This document shows, one piece after another, positions 25,536-34,219 of a stretch of 64,000 nt of DNA; the first letter of the stretch is position 1; the number at the start of each line of letters is the position of its first letter. Under the pieces are notes generated by a model that ran no database searches, had not been told where the DNA came from, and worked only from the letters and a program-made list of their open reading frames with translations. The position numbers and the translations under genes are program-made. Source of the stretch: Halobacillus halophilus DSM 2266 (lineage in GTDB: Bacteria; Bacillota; Bacilli; Bacillales; Halobacillaceae); NCBI RefSeq assembly GCF_000284515.1, contig NC_017668.1, positions 2,170,001 to 2,234,000 on the forward strand, in the 5' to 3' direction.

Positions 25536-26408
25536 CTATTCCATTTGCTGGAGGTATTTTGTAAATTCATTCACAGGGAGCTCATGCTGAAGCCGCTGCT
25601 CCAATCGTTCCATGTAATTCTTACTTAAATAGTAACGTCCTCCGCGATGGATTTCTCTTGCGTAATGCAGGGGAGGAGTAAGATTTTCTTTTTTGTGAAT
25701 AACGGTAAACGAAAGAGCTTCTACCACGGGGCCATTATGAAGAGTCACTTCAACTACTACCGGTCTGTAGACCTGGTTTGTTACACCTTCCCGGCGAAAT
25801 AAATAATCAAGAGCTTTCCCCGTAATGTTATAAACCACTCCCTCTACTGAGTCTCCGCTTCTCTCGATAATATCTGCTCGCCCTCCATCAGCACGGTGAT
25901 AAGAAAAGCCCAGATGATATCCTTGCAGTTCAGCTCCACCTTCAATTTTCTGAAATAAGTTCTGAACACCGCTTTTATAGAACCGCTCCTGGTCCATACA
26001 TGATCCGAAAGCGAAATAATAATAGGATTCCTTCTTTAATAATTGTTCCACCTTCCAGTCTCGGTGAAGAACTGGTTTTCCTTCCGGTGGATGGGGATAA
26101 TAATAAACGTACGCAGAATAACTCTTCTGCTGCGTATGAACCGCTGACGTTTCCCGTTTAAATAATGAATCTGGATCTTTCTCACGGTATCCTTCCAGTC
26201 GATCCAACTGTTGTAACATGCCTTCATCAATTTCGTACAATTCCCCATAAGCAAGAGAAGCTTCATTTTTTATTAAGAGGGGATAATAAGAAGATCCTGA
26301 ATAAAGCTCGCCGCTCGTCCAGGCTTGTTCGGATATAAGAGAAGCTCCTTCGAGGAAATGATGATTTTGTTCATTTTTGCGCAATGATCCATAAACAAAC
26401 GCGTACAA
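25536..26408 (-). CDS. ykqA: Tandem gamma-glutamylcyclotransferase-fold protein, YkqA-like
   Basis: This 290-residue protein has two GGCT-fold domains. The N-terminal one begins FVYGSLRKNEQNHHFL (YtfP/AIG2 type), with AYGELYEIDEGMLQQLDRLEGY. The second starts near residue 130 with YFAFGSCMDQERF (ChaC type), with VYNITGKALDYLFRREGV. GGCT enzymes release 5-oxoproline from gamma-glutamyl compounds. The B. subtilis double-domain relative is YkqA. The start is TTG 26408 with AAGGAGG 7 nt upstream. It lies 34 nt downstream of the P1 peptidase gene and 13 nt before the hydrolase gene. Confidence 0.8.
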   Translation of the reverse strand: MYAFVYGSLRKNEQNHHFLEGASLISEQAWTSGELYSGSSYYPLLIKNEASLAYGELYEIDEGMLQQLDRLEGYREKDPDSLFKRETSAVHTQQKSYSAYVYYYPHPPEGKPVLHRDWKVEQLLKKESYYYFAFGSCMDQERFYKSGVQNLFQKIEGGAELQGYHLGFSYHRADGGRADIIERSGDSVEGVVYNITGKALDYLFRREGVTNQVYRPVVVEVTLHNGPVVEALSFTVIHKKENLTPPLHYAREIHRGGRYYLSKNYMERLEQRLQHELPVNEFTKYLQQME

Positions 26409-26442
26409 ATTCCTGCCTCCTTGTTTCTACATTAACTCAAAT

Positions 26443-27384
26443 TCAACTGTCATTAATAGCTTGAGCACCTTGAATGGCACGAAGTACAGCCTGCTCCACC
26501 ACATGAGCGGCTAAACTTGAAAGACCATTTAGATCCACCTCTACTTCATTTGTAGTTAATGTAAATAAAGTGTCTCCATCTACAAATGTATGAGAGGGAC
26601 GTATGGTTCTTGCAAGTCCATCATGAGCAAGGGCAGCTATTTTATTAGCTTGTGGCTTGGTCAATTTAGCATTAGTTATAACAGATCCTATCGTTGTATT
26701 GCCACTAAATCGGTTTGTGTCTGTCTTTTCTATGGATTGAATCAGCACATTCTCCGTTCCTAAGAAGCGCCCTTCCTTCTGAACGCCCGCCACAATCTGT
26801 CCTGTTTCCGGATCAATGACGTCACCAAAGCTGTTCACAGCTACGACAGCTCCAATTTTCAAATTTCCAGCCTGTACCGCATAACTGCCTAGTCCGCCTT
26901 TCATGGCATGATCTGGTCCCAGAACTTTCCCAACCGTGGCACCTGCACCTGCTCCCTCAGTGCCTTCCTTAAAAGGAACATGGGAGAATGCATTTGTACA
27001 GGCTTGATACCCCATCTTCCGGTCCGGACGAATTCCGGATTCACCTGTATGAAGATCAAACAAAATCGCACCAGGGACGATCGGAACCCTCGCAACCTGC
27101 ACATCAAAACCGATGTTATGTTCCTCAAGGTATTGCATAACTCCCGTGCCCACATCCAGCCCATAAGCACTTCCTCCTGAAAGAAACACGGCGTGTACTT
27201 CCTCCACCAGGTTTTCACTACGGAGCAGGTCTGTTTCTCTAGTTCCAGGCGAACCCCCGCGAACGTCTACGCCTCCCTTTGCCCCTTTTTCACAAATCAT
27301 AACAGTGCATCCTGTCTTCGCATGAGAATCTTTAGCCTGACCGATACGGAAACCTTCTATATCCGTTAGTTCGATCTTTTTCAT
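26443..27384 (-). CDS. P1 (S58, DmpA-like) self-processing aminopeptidase
   Basis: This 313-residue protein of the P1 family resembles L-aminopeptidase/D-esterase. It has IGQAKDSHAKTGCTV, VDVRGGSPGTRETDLL, HAVFLSGGSAYGLD, GAGATVGK and the auto-cleavage site region SGNTTIGSVITNA, where a Thr would become the N-terminal nucleophile. Members cleave N-terminal residues from peptides or amides. ATG 27384 follows GAGGTG at good spacing; a GTG at 27393 overlaps that site. It is first in the cluster ending with dynA and diverges from acyP across about 78 bp. Confidence 0.85.
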   Translation of the reverse strand: MKKIELTDIEGFRIGQAKDSHAKTGCTVMICEKGAKGGVDVRGGSPGTRETDLLRSENLVEEVHAVFLSGGSAYGLDVGTGVMQYLEEHNIGFDVQVARVPIVPGAILFDLHTGESGIRPDRKMGYQACTNAFSHVPFKEGTEGAGAGATVGKVLGPDHAMKGGLGSYAVQAGNLKIGAVVAVNSFGDVIDPETGQIVAGVQKEGRFLGTENVLIQSIEKTDTNRFSGNTTIGSVITNAKLTKPQANKIAALAHDGLARTIRPSHTFVDGDTLFTLTTNEVEVDLNGLSSLAAHVVEQAVLRAIQGAQAINDS

Positions 27385-27462
27385 ATCTTTCACCTCTTTT
27401 AGTTTTTATGTAGTAAAGAATGGGGAAAACTTCAATATACCAAATGCAGGAGGTGCTTCTAA

Positions 27463-27735
27463 ATGGAAAGAAATCATTTAATTGTTCACGGCAGAGTACA
27501 GGGAGTAGGCTTTCGTGCCTCGGCCAAGCAAATTGCCGACGAGCTTGATATAACAGGCTGGGCTAAAAACAAGTCAGATGGAACGGTTGAAATTGATGCT
27601 GAAGGCGAAGGACGCCAGCTGAAACAATTCATAGATAAAATAAATGAAGGTCCTACACCCTTTGCCAAAGTTCAAGCTTTGGATATAACCGAGAAAGAAG
27701 TAACCAATAGTTATGATAGTTTTCGGACCATTTAA
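27463..27735 (+). CDS. acyP: Acylphosphatase
   Basis: This complete 90-residue enzyme hydrolyses acyl phosphates such as acetyl phosphate or 1,3-bisphosphoglycerate. The signature GRVQGVGFR includes the phosphate-binding loop and catalytic Arg, and GWAKNKSDGTVEI holds the catalytic Asn. GCAGGAGG precedes ATG 27463. It is monocistronic with a very strong terminator. Confidence 0.95.
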   Translation: MERNHLIVHGRVQGVGFRASAKQIADELDITGWAKNKSDGTVEIDAEGEGRQLKQFIDKINEGPTPFAKVQALDITEKEVTNSYDSFRTI

Positions 27736-27736
27736 T

Positions 27737-27770
27737 AATCTTGACCGCAGGATATCCTGCGGTCAAGATT
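27737..27770. terminator. 34-bp perfect palindrome, bidirectional terminator
   Basis: AATCTTGACCGCAGGAT is followed at once by its exact inverse and then by a T-run. It serves acyP on the plus strand and can also serve the convergent SDR gene. Confidence 0.9.
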
Positions 27771-27782
27771 TTTTATTCCCTA

Positions 27783-28523
27783 TTATTTTTTGTGCATTGG
27801 ACGCACAATAACCTCATTTACATTGACATTAGAAGGCTGTGTTGCCGCATAAGCAACAGCGCGTGCAATGTCATTCGCTTCTAGAGGATCCATACTGCGA
27901 TCTTTGAACATATCAAGGACTTCACCATCTGTGATATGTTCGGTCAATTCTGTATCTACCGCTCCCGGTGAGATGTTTGTCACTCGAACTCCTGAGCGTG
28001 ACAATTCTTTTTCCATCCCCATGGAAAGAGCACGAACTGCATATTTCGTTGCACTGTAAACCGTACTTGAAGGAAAGACTTCATGGCCGGCGACAGAAGA
28101 TACATTAATAATGTGTCCAGCATCCTGGTCCAGCATGACAGGAAGAGAGGCATGAATGCCAAACAGTACTCCTTTAATGTTCACGTCAACCATTTGCTCC
28201 CACTCATCTACGTGGTCATTTTTTAAGAAAGATAAAAGCATGACGCCGGCATTATTAACAAGGATATCGACACTTCCGAATTGATCCTTTGTTTCTTTTA
28301 CAAGCTGCTCTACATCTTCTTTCTTGGTGACGTCCGTTTCCACTACTTTAGCTTCTACATTATAGGATTCTGTAATTTCATTCGCTAATTCCTGTAATCT
28401 CTCGGATCGCCGAGCTGCAAGCACCACATTGGCACCTGTGTCAGCAAGATGATGGGCAATCGCTTTTCCTATTCCGCTGCTTGCTCCTGTAATGATTGCT
28501 ACTTTATTGCTTAGTTTAGTCAT
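27783..28523 (-). CDS. Short-chain dehydrogenase/reductase, YdfG-like
   Basis: This 246-residue classical SDR has the cofactor loop TGASSGIG, NNAG, the active-site Ser (NVSSVAG) and YSATK with Tyr and Lys. AARRSERL after strand 2 predicts NADP preference. The C-terminal pattern EANDIARAVAYAATQPSNVNVNEV(I)VRP is typical of the YdfG/serine-3-dehydrogenase-like group that reduces 3-hydroxy acids or related carbonyls. The substrate is uncertain. AGGAGGG precedes ATG 28523. It stands alone. Confidence 0.85.
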   Translation of the reverse strand: MTKLSNKVAIITGASSGIGKAIAHHLADTGANVVLAARRSERLQELANEITESYNVEAKVVETDVTKKEDVEQLVKETKDQFGSVDILVNNAGVMLLSFLKNDHVDEWEQMVDVNIKGVLFGIHASLPVMLDQDAGHIINVSSVAGHEVFPSSTVYSATKYAVRALSMGMEKELSRSGVRVTNISPGAVDTELTEHITDGEVLDMFKDRSMDPLEANDIARAVAYAATQPSNVNVNEVIVRPMHKK

Positions 28524-28616
28524 AGTGTTCCCTCCTATTAAAAGCTTCTCAAGATATTTACCCTTTTTAATTCAATCTTATTCATACCCCGGACGATCGC
28601 AAAACCGTGAACTATA

Positions 28617-28653
28617 AAAAACCGCCTCTAAATAATAAATAGAGACGGTTTTA
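28617..28653 (-). terminator. Terminator of the ferredoxin gene
   Basis: A 13-bp stem AAAACCGCCTCTA/TAGAGACGGTTTT with one mismatch lies 11 bp past the minus-strand stop at 28664 and ends in T residues. Confidence 0.85.
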
Positions 28654-28663
28654 AGTATGAATG

Positions 28664-28903
28664 TTATTGTTCTTCAAAGAACTTACGGTTTAACTCGATG
28701 TATTTGTTTTCTTCTTCTGGTACTTCATCCTCTATATAAATCGCTTCAACCGGACATACAGCTTCACAGGCGCCACAGTCGATGCAAATGTCAGGATCAA
28801 TATAAAACATATCTTTACCTTCTTCTATACAATCTACAGGACACACATCCACGCATTCCCCGGCTTTTTCATCTTTACAAGGGGATGTAATAACAAATGC
28901 CAT
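28664..28903 (-). CDS. fdxA: Bacterial-type ferredoxin (7Fe FdxA-like)
   Basis: This 79-residue acidic electron carrier has one cluster motif in SPCKDEKAGECVDVCP and a complete CIDCGACEAVCP. The seven-residue gap between the first two cysteines fits the [3Fe-4S][4Fe-4S] seven-iron type. The high acidity suits a halotolerant host. GGAGGAG precedes ATG 28903. It is monocistronic and its redox partner is not evident nearby. Confidence 0.85.
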   Translation of the reverse strand: MAFVITSPCKDEKAGECVDVCPVDCIEEGKDMFYIDPDICIDCGACEAVCPVEAIYIEDEVPEEENKYIELNRKFFEEQ

Positions 28904-29057
28904 AGATATTCTCCTCCTTCTAGTTGTTAAATGTGTTTAAATTACTATTCACGTTAATTAGTTTCAATAAACACTAAATTCTATGATAACGACTATAGTA
29001 TAAATTAGCAATTACTTCCGCTAAAATTCGATTAAATTAAGCAAATTTCCCGGGGGG

Positions 29058-29612
29058 CTAGTAATTCTCCTGCCAAATTCGCTCTACCATGTATTCTCCC
29101 CCCTGCTTCTGCACTAAAAACATATCAGGGTTTGATAAACGTTTCCATTCATAAAAACCGATCTCCCTGTTATACTTTTGCAACAGCAAAGCAAGAAGAT
29201 TGCCGTGTGTGACAAGAAGTACATTCCCGCAATCCTCTTGTTCAAGCTCATCTACAAGGGAGAGGATTCTCTTTTTTGCTTCCTGTGATGACTCACCGCC
29301 TGAAAATTTTAATTCGGGATCTTTGAACGTATCATGCAGAACTTCTTCCCAATCATCCAGGGGTTCATGGCTTAAGATTCGCTCCTCTAGACGCTCATCC
29401 GTTTTTATGGACAATCCTTTACTTAAGGCAAAAGGCTTAATTGTTTCGATCGCTCGTAAAAAAGGGCTGGAAATAATATGATCAATTTCATAACCGGATT
29501 GATCAAGAAAATTAGCTAACACCTGAGCCTGGCGGACCCCTGATTTCGTCAGCGGAGAATCCTCGTGCTGCCCTTCTGTTTCACTATGGCGTACTAAAAT
29601 CAATTTGTCCAT
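29058..29612 (-). CDS. Histidine phosphatase family protein
   Basis: This 184-residue protein of the phosphoglycerate-mutase-like superfamily has LVRHSETEG with the phospho-accepting His. SSPFLRAIETIKPFA supplies the second Arg, an acidic ERILSHEPLDDW segment follows, and VTHGNLLALLL holds the second His. Such enzymes dephosphorylate small molecules or proteins; the substrate is unknown. ATG 29612 has GGGGAGG 9 nt upstream, whereas ATG 29621 touches that site. Confidence 0.85.
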   Translation of the reverse strand: MDKLILVRHSETEGQHEDSPLTKSGVRQAQVLANFLDQSGYEIDHIISSPFLRAIETIKPFALSKGLSIKTDERLEERILSHEPLDDWEEVLHDTFKDPELKFSGGESSQEAKKRILSLVDELEQEDCGNVLLVTHGNLLALLLQKYNREIGFYEWKRLSNPDMFLVQKQGGEYMVERIWQENY

Positions 29613-29695
29613 TTTCTCCATCCTCCCCTTAAATTAACCTTATCCTTATTATCGCTGATGGGAGGAGTGTTGACAAGGAAGCTCAGGAGAAAATG

Positions 29696-31291
29696 TCACT
29701 TTTTATACACTCTTTTCCCTCTATGCCAGGTTTCTACAACTTCTATAGTATTAATTTCTTCTACAGCAACCTCTTTAGGGTGCTGGTCTAATAGGATAAA
29801 GTCAGCCTGGTAATCCGCTTCTATTCTGCCCTTTTCTCTTTCTCTGTATTCAAGTTCTGCCGGAGTATTGTAAAAACCTGAGAATGAGGCGTCCACCGAA
29901 AGTTTCTCCTGCGGCATCCAACCGCCAGGCGGCTGACCGTCCAGGTCCATCCGATTCACAGCCGTGTAAATGGACACGAGCGGATTAATAGCACCAATCG
30001 GAAGATCGGAGCTGAGTGTAATCGGAATTTGGGCTTTATATAAACTTTGAAAAGCATCGCAATAAGGAACAAGTTCTTCAGGCGTCCACTTTTCTTTTTT
30101 ATCCCATTCTCCTAACAAGAAAGAGGGCTGGGTTTCAATATAGGGTTTTAAATCTGTTAATCGACGAAGCAGATCAGGTGCAAGTGTCTGAGCATGAATG
30201 ATTCGATGTCTTCGATTGCTTGTATCCACGCCATCCTGTTCAAGGGCTTCGATGGCTTGTTCAACTGCCCTGTCACCGATGGCATGCATAGCTACCTGCA
30301 TGTTGTTTTCGGAAGCAGTTCTTACCATGTCGTTTAACTCCGACTGGGAATAAATTAATGTTCCTTGTGTATCTGGCGCTTCAGGATAGGGATTTCTCAT
30401 GGCTGCTGTGAACAAGCGCTGCGTGCCGTCAAGAAAGATTTTAACAGCACCGACTTTTACTTGATCCGTTCCATCTCCTGTTCGCATAGCGCTTCTATCC
30501 AAATAGTGATGAAGATCATCTATATTGAAAATATAATGGTGAAGTTGTGCATCGATCGGAAGCTTACCTTCCTGTTCTAATTCAGTATAAGCCTGCCATA
30601 GTTTCTCATAAGAACCAATAAAATTAATGTCGTCACTGTGAACCGAAGTAACACCTACTTCACTTAAGTAAGGTACTGCAGCTGAAATCGCCTCCTTGGC
30701 ATCCTCTACTGAACGCCCCCAGAAATGGTGCTTAATGTAATGGACGGCAGTATCTTTAAATCGACCGGTCCAGTTCCCTTGGTCATCTTTTTCCTTAAAT
30801 TCTTCCGGCTCTTTCTCAAACCCTTTATCGTTTCTAAGTAAGTCCATAGCCTGCTCACTAATGACACATTCATGTCCATCCTGGTGCATGAAATAAATAT
30901 AGGAGTTTACCTGTATTTCACTTAAGTCCTTTGCTGTAAGTAAATAATCTATGTCATCGAATTGAGCATCATTAAAACCTTTTCCAAAAATCCAATCATA
31001 TTCTTCCATTTCATCATAATGATTTTCCACAAGGTTTTTCATTTCTCGCCAGCTGGTTACCTCTGTTAAATCCAACTCTTTTTTTAAGAGACCAAATCTC
31101 AACAGGTGCATATGGCTGTCATTAAAGGAAGGGGCCAGCACCTTCCCTTCTCCGTCTATGACATTTTTATCTCCTTTATAGGGGCTTTTATATACGGCCA
31201 TGATTTTATCTTCTTCTACGTCTACAGCATATCGGGTGTTTTCATCGTACTGGGATGATGGCTGGTAAATTCTAATATTATCAATTACCAT
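29696..31291 (-). CDS. YtcJ-type metal-dependent amidohydrolase
   Basis: This 531-residue protein of the amidohydrolase superfamily (YtcJ/NfdA group) has a beta-sandwich plus TIM-barrel layout. It carries SFNDSHMH (metal-binding HxH), the barrel Lys in VKIFLDGTQ, AMHAIGDRAVEQ and HRIIHAQTL (two His), and SSDLPIG (catalytic Asp). The Arg-Leu-Phe segment after LDGTQ is usual in the group. It likely hydrolyses formamides or cyclic amides. ATG 31291 has GGAG 8 nt upstream, while an ATG at 31297 is too close. It is transcribed alone. Confidence 0.85.
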   Translation of the reverse strand: MVIDNIRIYQPSSQYDENTRYAVDVEEDKIMAVYKSPYKGDKNVIDGEGKVLAPSFNDSHMHLLRFGLLKKELDLTEVTSWREMKNLVENHYDEMEEYDWIFGKGFNDAQFDDIDYLLTAKDLSEIQVNSYIYFMHQDGHECVISEQAMDLLRNDKGFEKEPEEFKEKDDQGNWTGRFKDTAVHYIKHHFWGRSVEDAKEAISAAVPYLSEVGVTSVHSDDINFIGSYEKLWQAYTELEQEGKLPIDAQLHHYIFNIDDLHHYLDRSAMRTGDGTDQVKVGAVKIFLDGTQRLFTAAMRNPYPEAPDTQGTLIYSQSELNDMVRTASENNMQVAMHAIGDRAVEQAIEALEQDGVDTSNRRHRIIHAQTLAPDLLRRLTDLKPYIETQPSFLLGEWDKKEKWTPEELVPYCDAFQSLYKAQIPITLSSDLPIGAINPLVSIYTAVNRMDLDGQPPGGWMPQEKLSVDASFSGFYNTPAELEYREREKGRIEADYQADFILLDQHPKEVAVEEINTIEVVETWHRGKRVYKK

Positions 31292-31364
31292 ATTCATTGC
31301 TCCTTTATACCTAATATTCTATATCCATAACTTCCCCATATCCTGCTCACTAAACATAAAAAAA

Positions 31365-31388
31365 CCGGCAGCGCGTAAGCACTGCCGG
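31365..31388 (-). terminator. Terminator of the small conserved gene at 31395
   Basis: The stem CCGGCAG/CTGCCGG is followed on the minus strand by a run of seven T, 7 bp past the stop at 31395. Confidence 0.85.
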
Positions 31389-31394
31389 AAGAGT

Positions 31395-31598
31395 TTATAC
31401 TTCTTTAAAGTATTCTTTGTAAAAGCCGCCCATACGACCCGAATTATCAATAACAAAATAAAATTCTTCACTTTCATTTTTAACATCATACCTTTTACCA
31501 GGCGTTAAAACATTTTCTACCACGAATTTGGCCGCATCATTATGGACGCATTCAATCTGCTTAATTGTTGGGTTGTTTTCCCAAGTCTTGTGAATCAT
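31395..31598 (-). CDS. Small conserved protein of unknown function
   Basis: This 67-residue soluble protein reads MIHKTWENNPTIKQIECVHNDAAKFVVE then GKRYDVKNESEEFYFVIDNSGRMGGFYKEYF. The C-terminal half looks like a small beta domain. I believe similar proteins occur in many Bacillaceae as a DUF (possibly DUF6501), but I am unsure of the number. GGAGG touches an ATG at 31607 and is 9 nt before ATG 31598, so the latter is chosen. It has its own terminator. Confidence 0.65.
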   Translation of the reverse strand: MIHKTWENNPTIKQIECVHNDAAKFVVENVLTPGKRYDVKNESEEFYFVIDNSGRMGGFYKEYFKEV

Positions 31599-31682
31599 AC
31601 TTTTCATCCTCCTTATTCTTCTGTATCCCTATCATACCTTGAAAAGGAAAGAGGACTCAATCGTTACAAACACTTTCATTCA

Positions 31683-32297
31683 TTAGATTAGGTGTTTTTC
31701 ATACCAGTTTCTTCCTGCCTTCACTTCTGATTCGGTCAGCTGATGTCCAGATCTTTCCCAGTGATCTGTCAATTGTGCCCCCGCATCTTCCAGCATCTGT
31801 TTTAAATCAACGGTTTCTTGAGCTGGACAAATGGGATCGTTTTCGCCGGCTCCAATAAATACGGGCAAGGATTTCTGAACAGGGAGCTGTATGCCTCTCC
31901 TTGGAACCATTGGATGAAACAGTAATGCACCTTCCAGGCTTTTTTCATAATGAAATAACAAACTTCCAGCTATATTGGCTCCGTTCGAATAACCAATAGC
32001 CACTACTTTATTGCGGTCAAAATCGTACGCATCTGCAGCTTCAGCAAGAAATTCGTTTAACTCTTTTGTTCTGTTGATCAGGTCTTCTTCATCAAAAACT
32101 CCTTCACGCAGACGTTTAAAGAAACGGGGCATCCCATTTTCTAAGATGTTTCCCCTGACTGATAAAACGGAAGCGTCAGGATCAATCATGGAAGCAACGG
32201 GAAGTAAATCCTTCTCCGTCCCGCCAGTGCCATGCAGCAACAGCAGTACACGTTCATTTCCAGGCTTTCCTTGCTCGAATATATGCTTCATTTTCAT
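31683..32297 (-). CDS. Carboxylesterase/phospholipase family alpha/beta hydrolase (MhqD-like)
   Basis: This 204-residue hydrolase has LLLHGTGGTEKDLLP (oxyanion loop), nucleophile elbow GYSNGANIA, the late Asp in GAGENDPICP and catalytic His in WERSGHQLT. It resembles the small carboxylesterases of the MhqD type, induced by quinones in B. subtilis. No MhqR-like regulator or dioxygenase is adjacent, so the assignment stays at family level. ATG 32297 is preferred over 32330 because AAAGGAG lies about 11 nt before it. Confidence 0.75.
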   Translation of the reverse strand: MKMKHIFEQGKPGNERVLLLLHGTGGTEKDLLPVASMIDPDASVLSVRGNILENGMPRFFKRLREGVFDEEDLINRTKELNEFLAEAADAYDFDRNKVVAIGYSNGANIAGSLLFHYEKSLEGALLFHPMVPRRGIQLPVQKSLPVFIGAGENDPICPAQETVDLKQMLEDAGAQLTDHWERSGHQLTESEVKAGRNWYEKHLI

Positions 32298-32388
32298 AGT
32301 AGATCGCTTCTCCTTTGCATTATTCTTCACCTAGCTTATCGTCGAATATCAGTTTATCTTTAATTCGAGATATTGTCAAAGAGAAGAC

Positions 32389-33453
32389 CTATACGGTTTT
32401 GGGTAAGAACTTTTGGTAGAAAATAGGCAGAATGATCACGATGGTAAGTAGACGTATCATTTGCAATGAGCTTACAATGGCCGGTTGTCCACCCGCCGCC
32501 TGAGCCGTAAGAGCCATTTCCACCAATCCTCCTGGAGCAAGACTTAGCACAGCGGTTACCAAATCCATACCTGTCCACCAGGAAAGCAAAAATCCAAGAG
32601 CGATTCCAAATGCTATAATCATAATAGCCAACCCAAAATACAGCAGGCAGTATTTCCCTGCGTGTAATAGATCTCTTATAGAAACTGAATGGCCAAGATG
32701 GACACCTATCATAATTTGAGCAGCAATAAAAAATAAATCCGGCAATTGATAGAGGGGAGTACCAATAGATTGAAGCAGCCCAATGATAAGCATAGGAACA
32801 ATAACTAAAGCTGCCGGAATCCGAGCTTTAAGTAAGTGTGCGATAATATATACCCCGCCATAGATGACTATAGTCCATAACGATTCTTCCTGCGTGTTGG
32901 AGTTCATAATGGAAGAAGAAGATTGATAAAACCAATGGGTAGCTGCAAAGGGAATAATAAATAATACACAAACCAAGCGTATCGTATGAAAAATAGTAAC
33001 GAGGACTGTATTTGCTTTTAATGATTCACTGACTGCCATCATGGCAGAAAGCCCTCCAGGTGCACTCCCAATTAAACTGGTTGAGATATCGATTGCTGTT
33101 TTTCTTGAGATGAGATAGGCTAAAAATAAGCTGAGAGAAATAAGCACAAGAGAGAGTAGTGTATAAGGAATAAAATAAGGAACGACTAAGGTGAACGTTT
33201 GTGTGGTAAAAGTGAGGCCTATCTGAATGCCAAGCAGTGCAAATGCTGCGTTTCTTATCGATACGTGACTGGTTGTTTCATAATTGCACCAGTATTTCAG
33301 CATGACCAGCCCGGATACTGGACCAAGAATCCAGGGAAGAGGAAGATTTAACAGCCAGAATATGATCCCGGCAGTTAGCGCTAACGTATAGGTAAGAATA
33401 GACTTTTGGATAGAAATATTTGGAACCTCCTCACTTCTCTCATTGTACTTCAC
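32389..33453 (-). CDS. AbrB-family membrane protein (COG3180)
   Basis: This protein of about 340-354 residues has some ten membrane helices in two similar halves. Each half carries a Gly-Pro-rich motif: IGSAPGGLSAMMAVSESL and LSLAPGGLVEMALTAQAAG. The pair identifies the AbrB/AimB membrane family, often mis-named ammonia monooxygenase; the transport substrate is unknown. The frame opens at GTG 33453 with a weak ribosome site. A strong GAGGAGG (33426-33432) lies 8 nt before an in-frame ATT at 33417, so a rare AUU start is possible. It diverges from the GNAT gene at 33511. Confidence 0.75.
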   Translation of the reverse strand: MKYNERSEEVPNISIQKSILTYTLALTAGIIFWLLNLPLPWILGPVSGLVMLKYWCNYETTSHVSIRNAAFALLGIQIGLTFTTQTFTLVVPYFIPYTLLSLVLISLSLFLAYLISRKTAIDISTSLIGSAPGGLSAMMAVSESLKANTVLVTIFHTIRLVCVLFIIPFAATHWFYQSSSSIMNSNTQEESLWTIVIYGGVYIIAHLLKARIPAALVIVPMLIIGLLQSIGTPLYQLPDLFFIAAQIMIGVHLGHSVSIRDLLHAGKYCLLYFGLAIMIIAFGIALGFLLSWWTGMDLVTAVLSLAPGGLVEMALTAQAAGGQPAIVSSLQMIRLLTIVIILPIFYQKFLPKTV

Positions 33454-33510
33454 AACCTGTTCTCACAATCCTATACATATCAAATAAGTTTGGAAAGGAG
33501 TCTCCCTAAA

Positions 33511-34179
33511 ATGGATAAATGGATTTACGGTTACGACCGTGCTCGTTCCCGTTTTAATCATCTGCACCTGCGTAATTATTACGAAAATGACTTCGAAGAT
33601 CTAATTCAAATTCAAAAAAAAGCGTTTCCTCCCCCTTTTCCACCAGAGCTATGGTGGAACAAAGAACAACTGGCTAATCATTTGGAAATCTTCCCACAGG
33701 GATGTATTTGTATAGAGGTAGATGGGGTGGTAGCAGGTTCCATGACCACAATGATAACGGATATGACCAATGAAACCATCGATCATTCGTGGGATTCGAT
33801 GACAGGTGAAGGCACTATGAATACGCATAATCCAGAAGGAAATACTCTTTATGTAGTTGATCTGTGTGTGGACCCCGATTACCGTTCTTTGGGGCTTGGA
33901 CGGCAGCTCACTCAAGCGATGTATGAGAACGTCGTTCACTTGAACCTTGAACGTCTCGTCGGTGGCGCAAGGATGCCGCTCTACCATAAATACCATCAGG
34001 AACTTACCCCTGAAGAATATGTGAATCTCGTCATCCGCGCTGAGATTAAGGACCCGGTAATAACATTTTTATTAAAGTCTGGTCGTTCTCCCATCAAACC
34101 GATGGCTGATTATATTAAGGATGAAGAGTCCTGCCATTACGGATTACTAACAGAATGGCGCAACCCCTTTTTCGGTTAA
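33511..34179 (+). CDS. GNAT family N-acetyltransferase
   Basis: This 222-residue protein carries an N-terminal FEDLIQIQKKAFPPPFPPELWW segment and the acetyl-CoA loop VDPDYRSLGLGRQL. A C-terminal extension includes YHKYHQELTPEEYVNLVI. Related Bacillus proteins act as amino-group acetyltransferases of unknown target. The frame is open from 33406, but GAAAGGAG 10 nt before ATG 33511 and the family-like N-terminus fix the start. It is divergent from the AbrB-like gene and convergent with the TetR gene. Confidence 0.8.
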   Translation: MDKWIYGYDRARSRFNHLHLRNYYENDFEDLIQIQKKAFPPPFPPELWWNKEQLANHLEIFPQGCICIEVDGVVAGSMTTMITDMTNETIDHSWDSMTGEGTMNTHNPEGNTLYVVDLCVDPDYRSLGLGRQLTQAMYENVVHLNLERLVGGARMPLYHKYHQELTPEEYVNLVIRAEIKDPVITFLLKSGRSPIKPMADYIKDEESCHYGLLTEWRNPFFG

Positions 34180-34185
34180 TTCAGG

Positions 34186-34219
34186 AAAAAGCCGCTTCCA
34201 GTACAGGTAGCGGCTTTTT
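34186..34219. terminator. Shared terminator between convergent genes
   Basis: An 11-bp perfect stem AAAAAGCCGCT/AGCGGCTTTTT works in both directions, ending the GNAT gene and the TetR gene. Confidence 0.9.
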
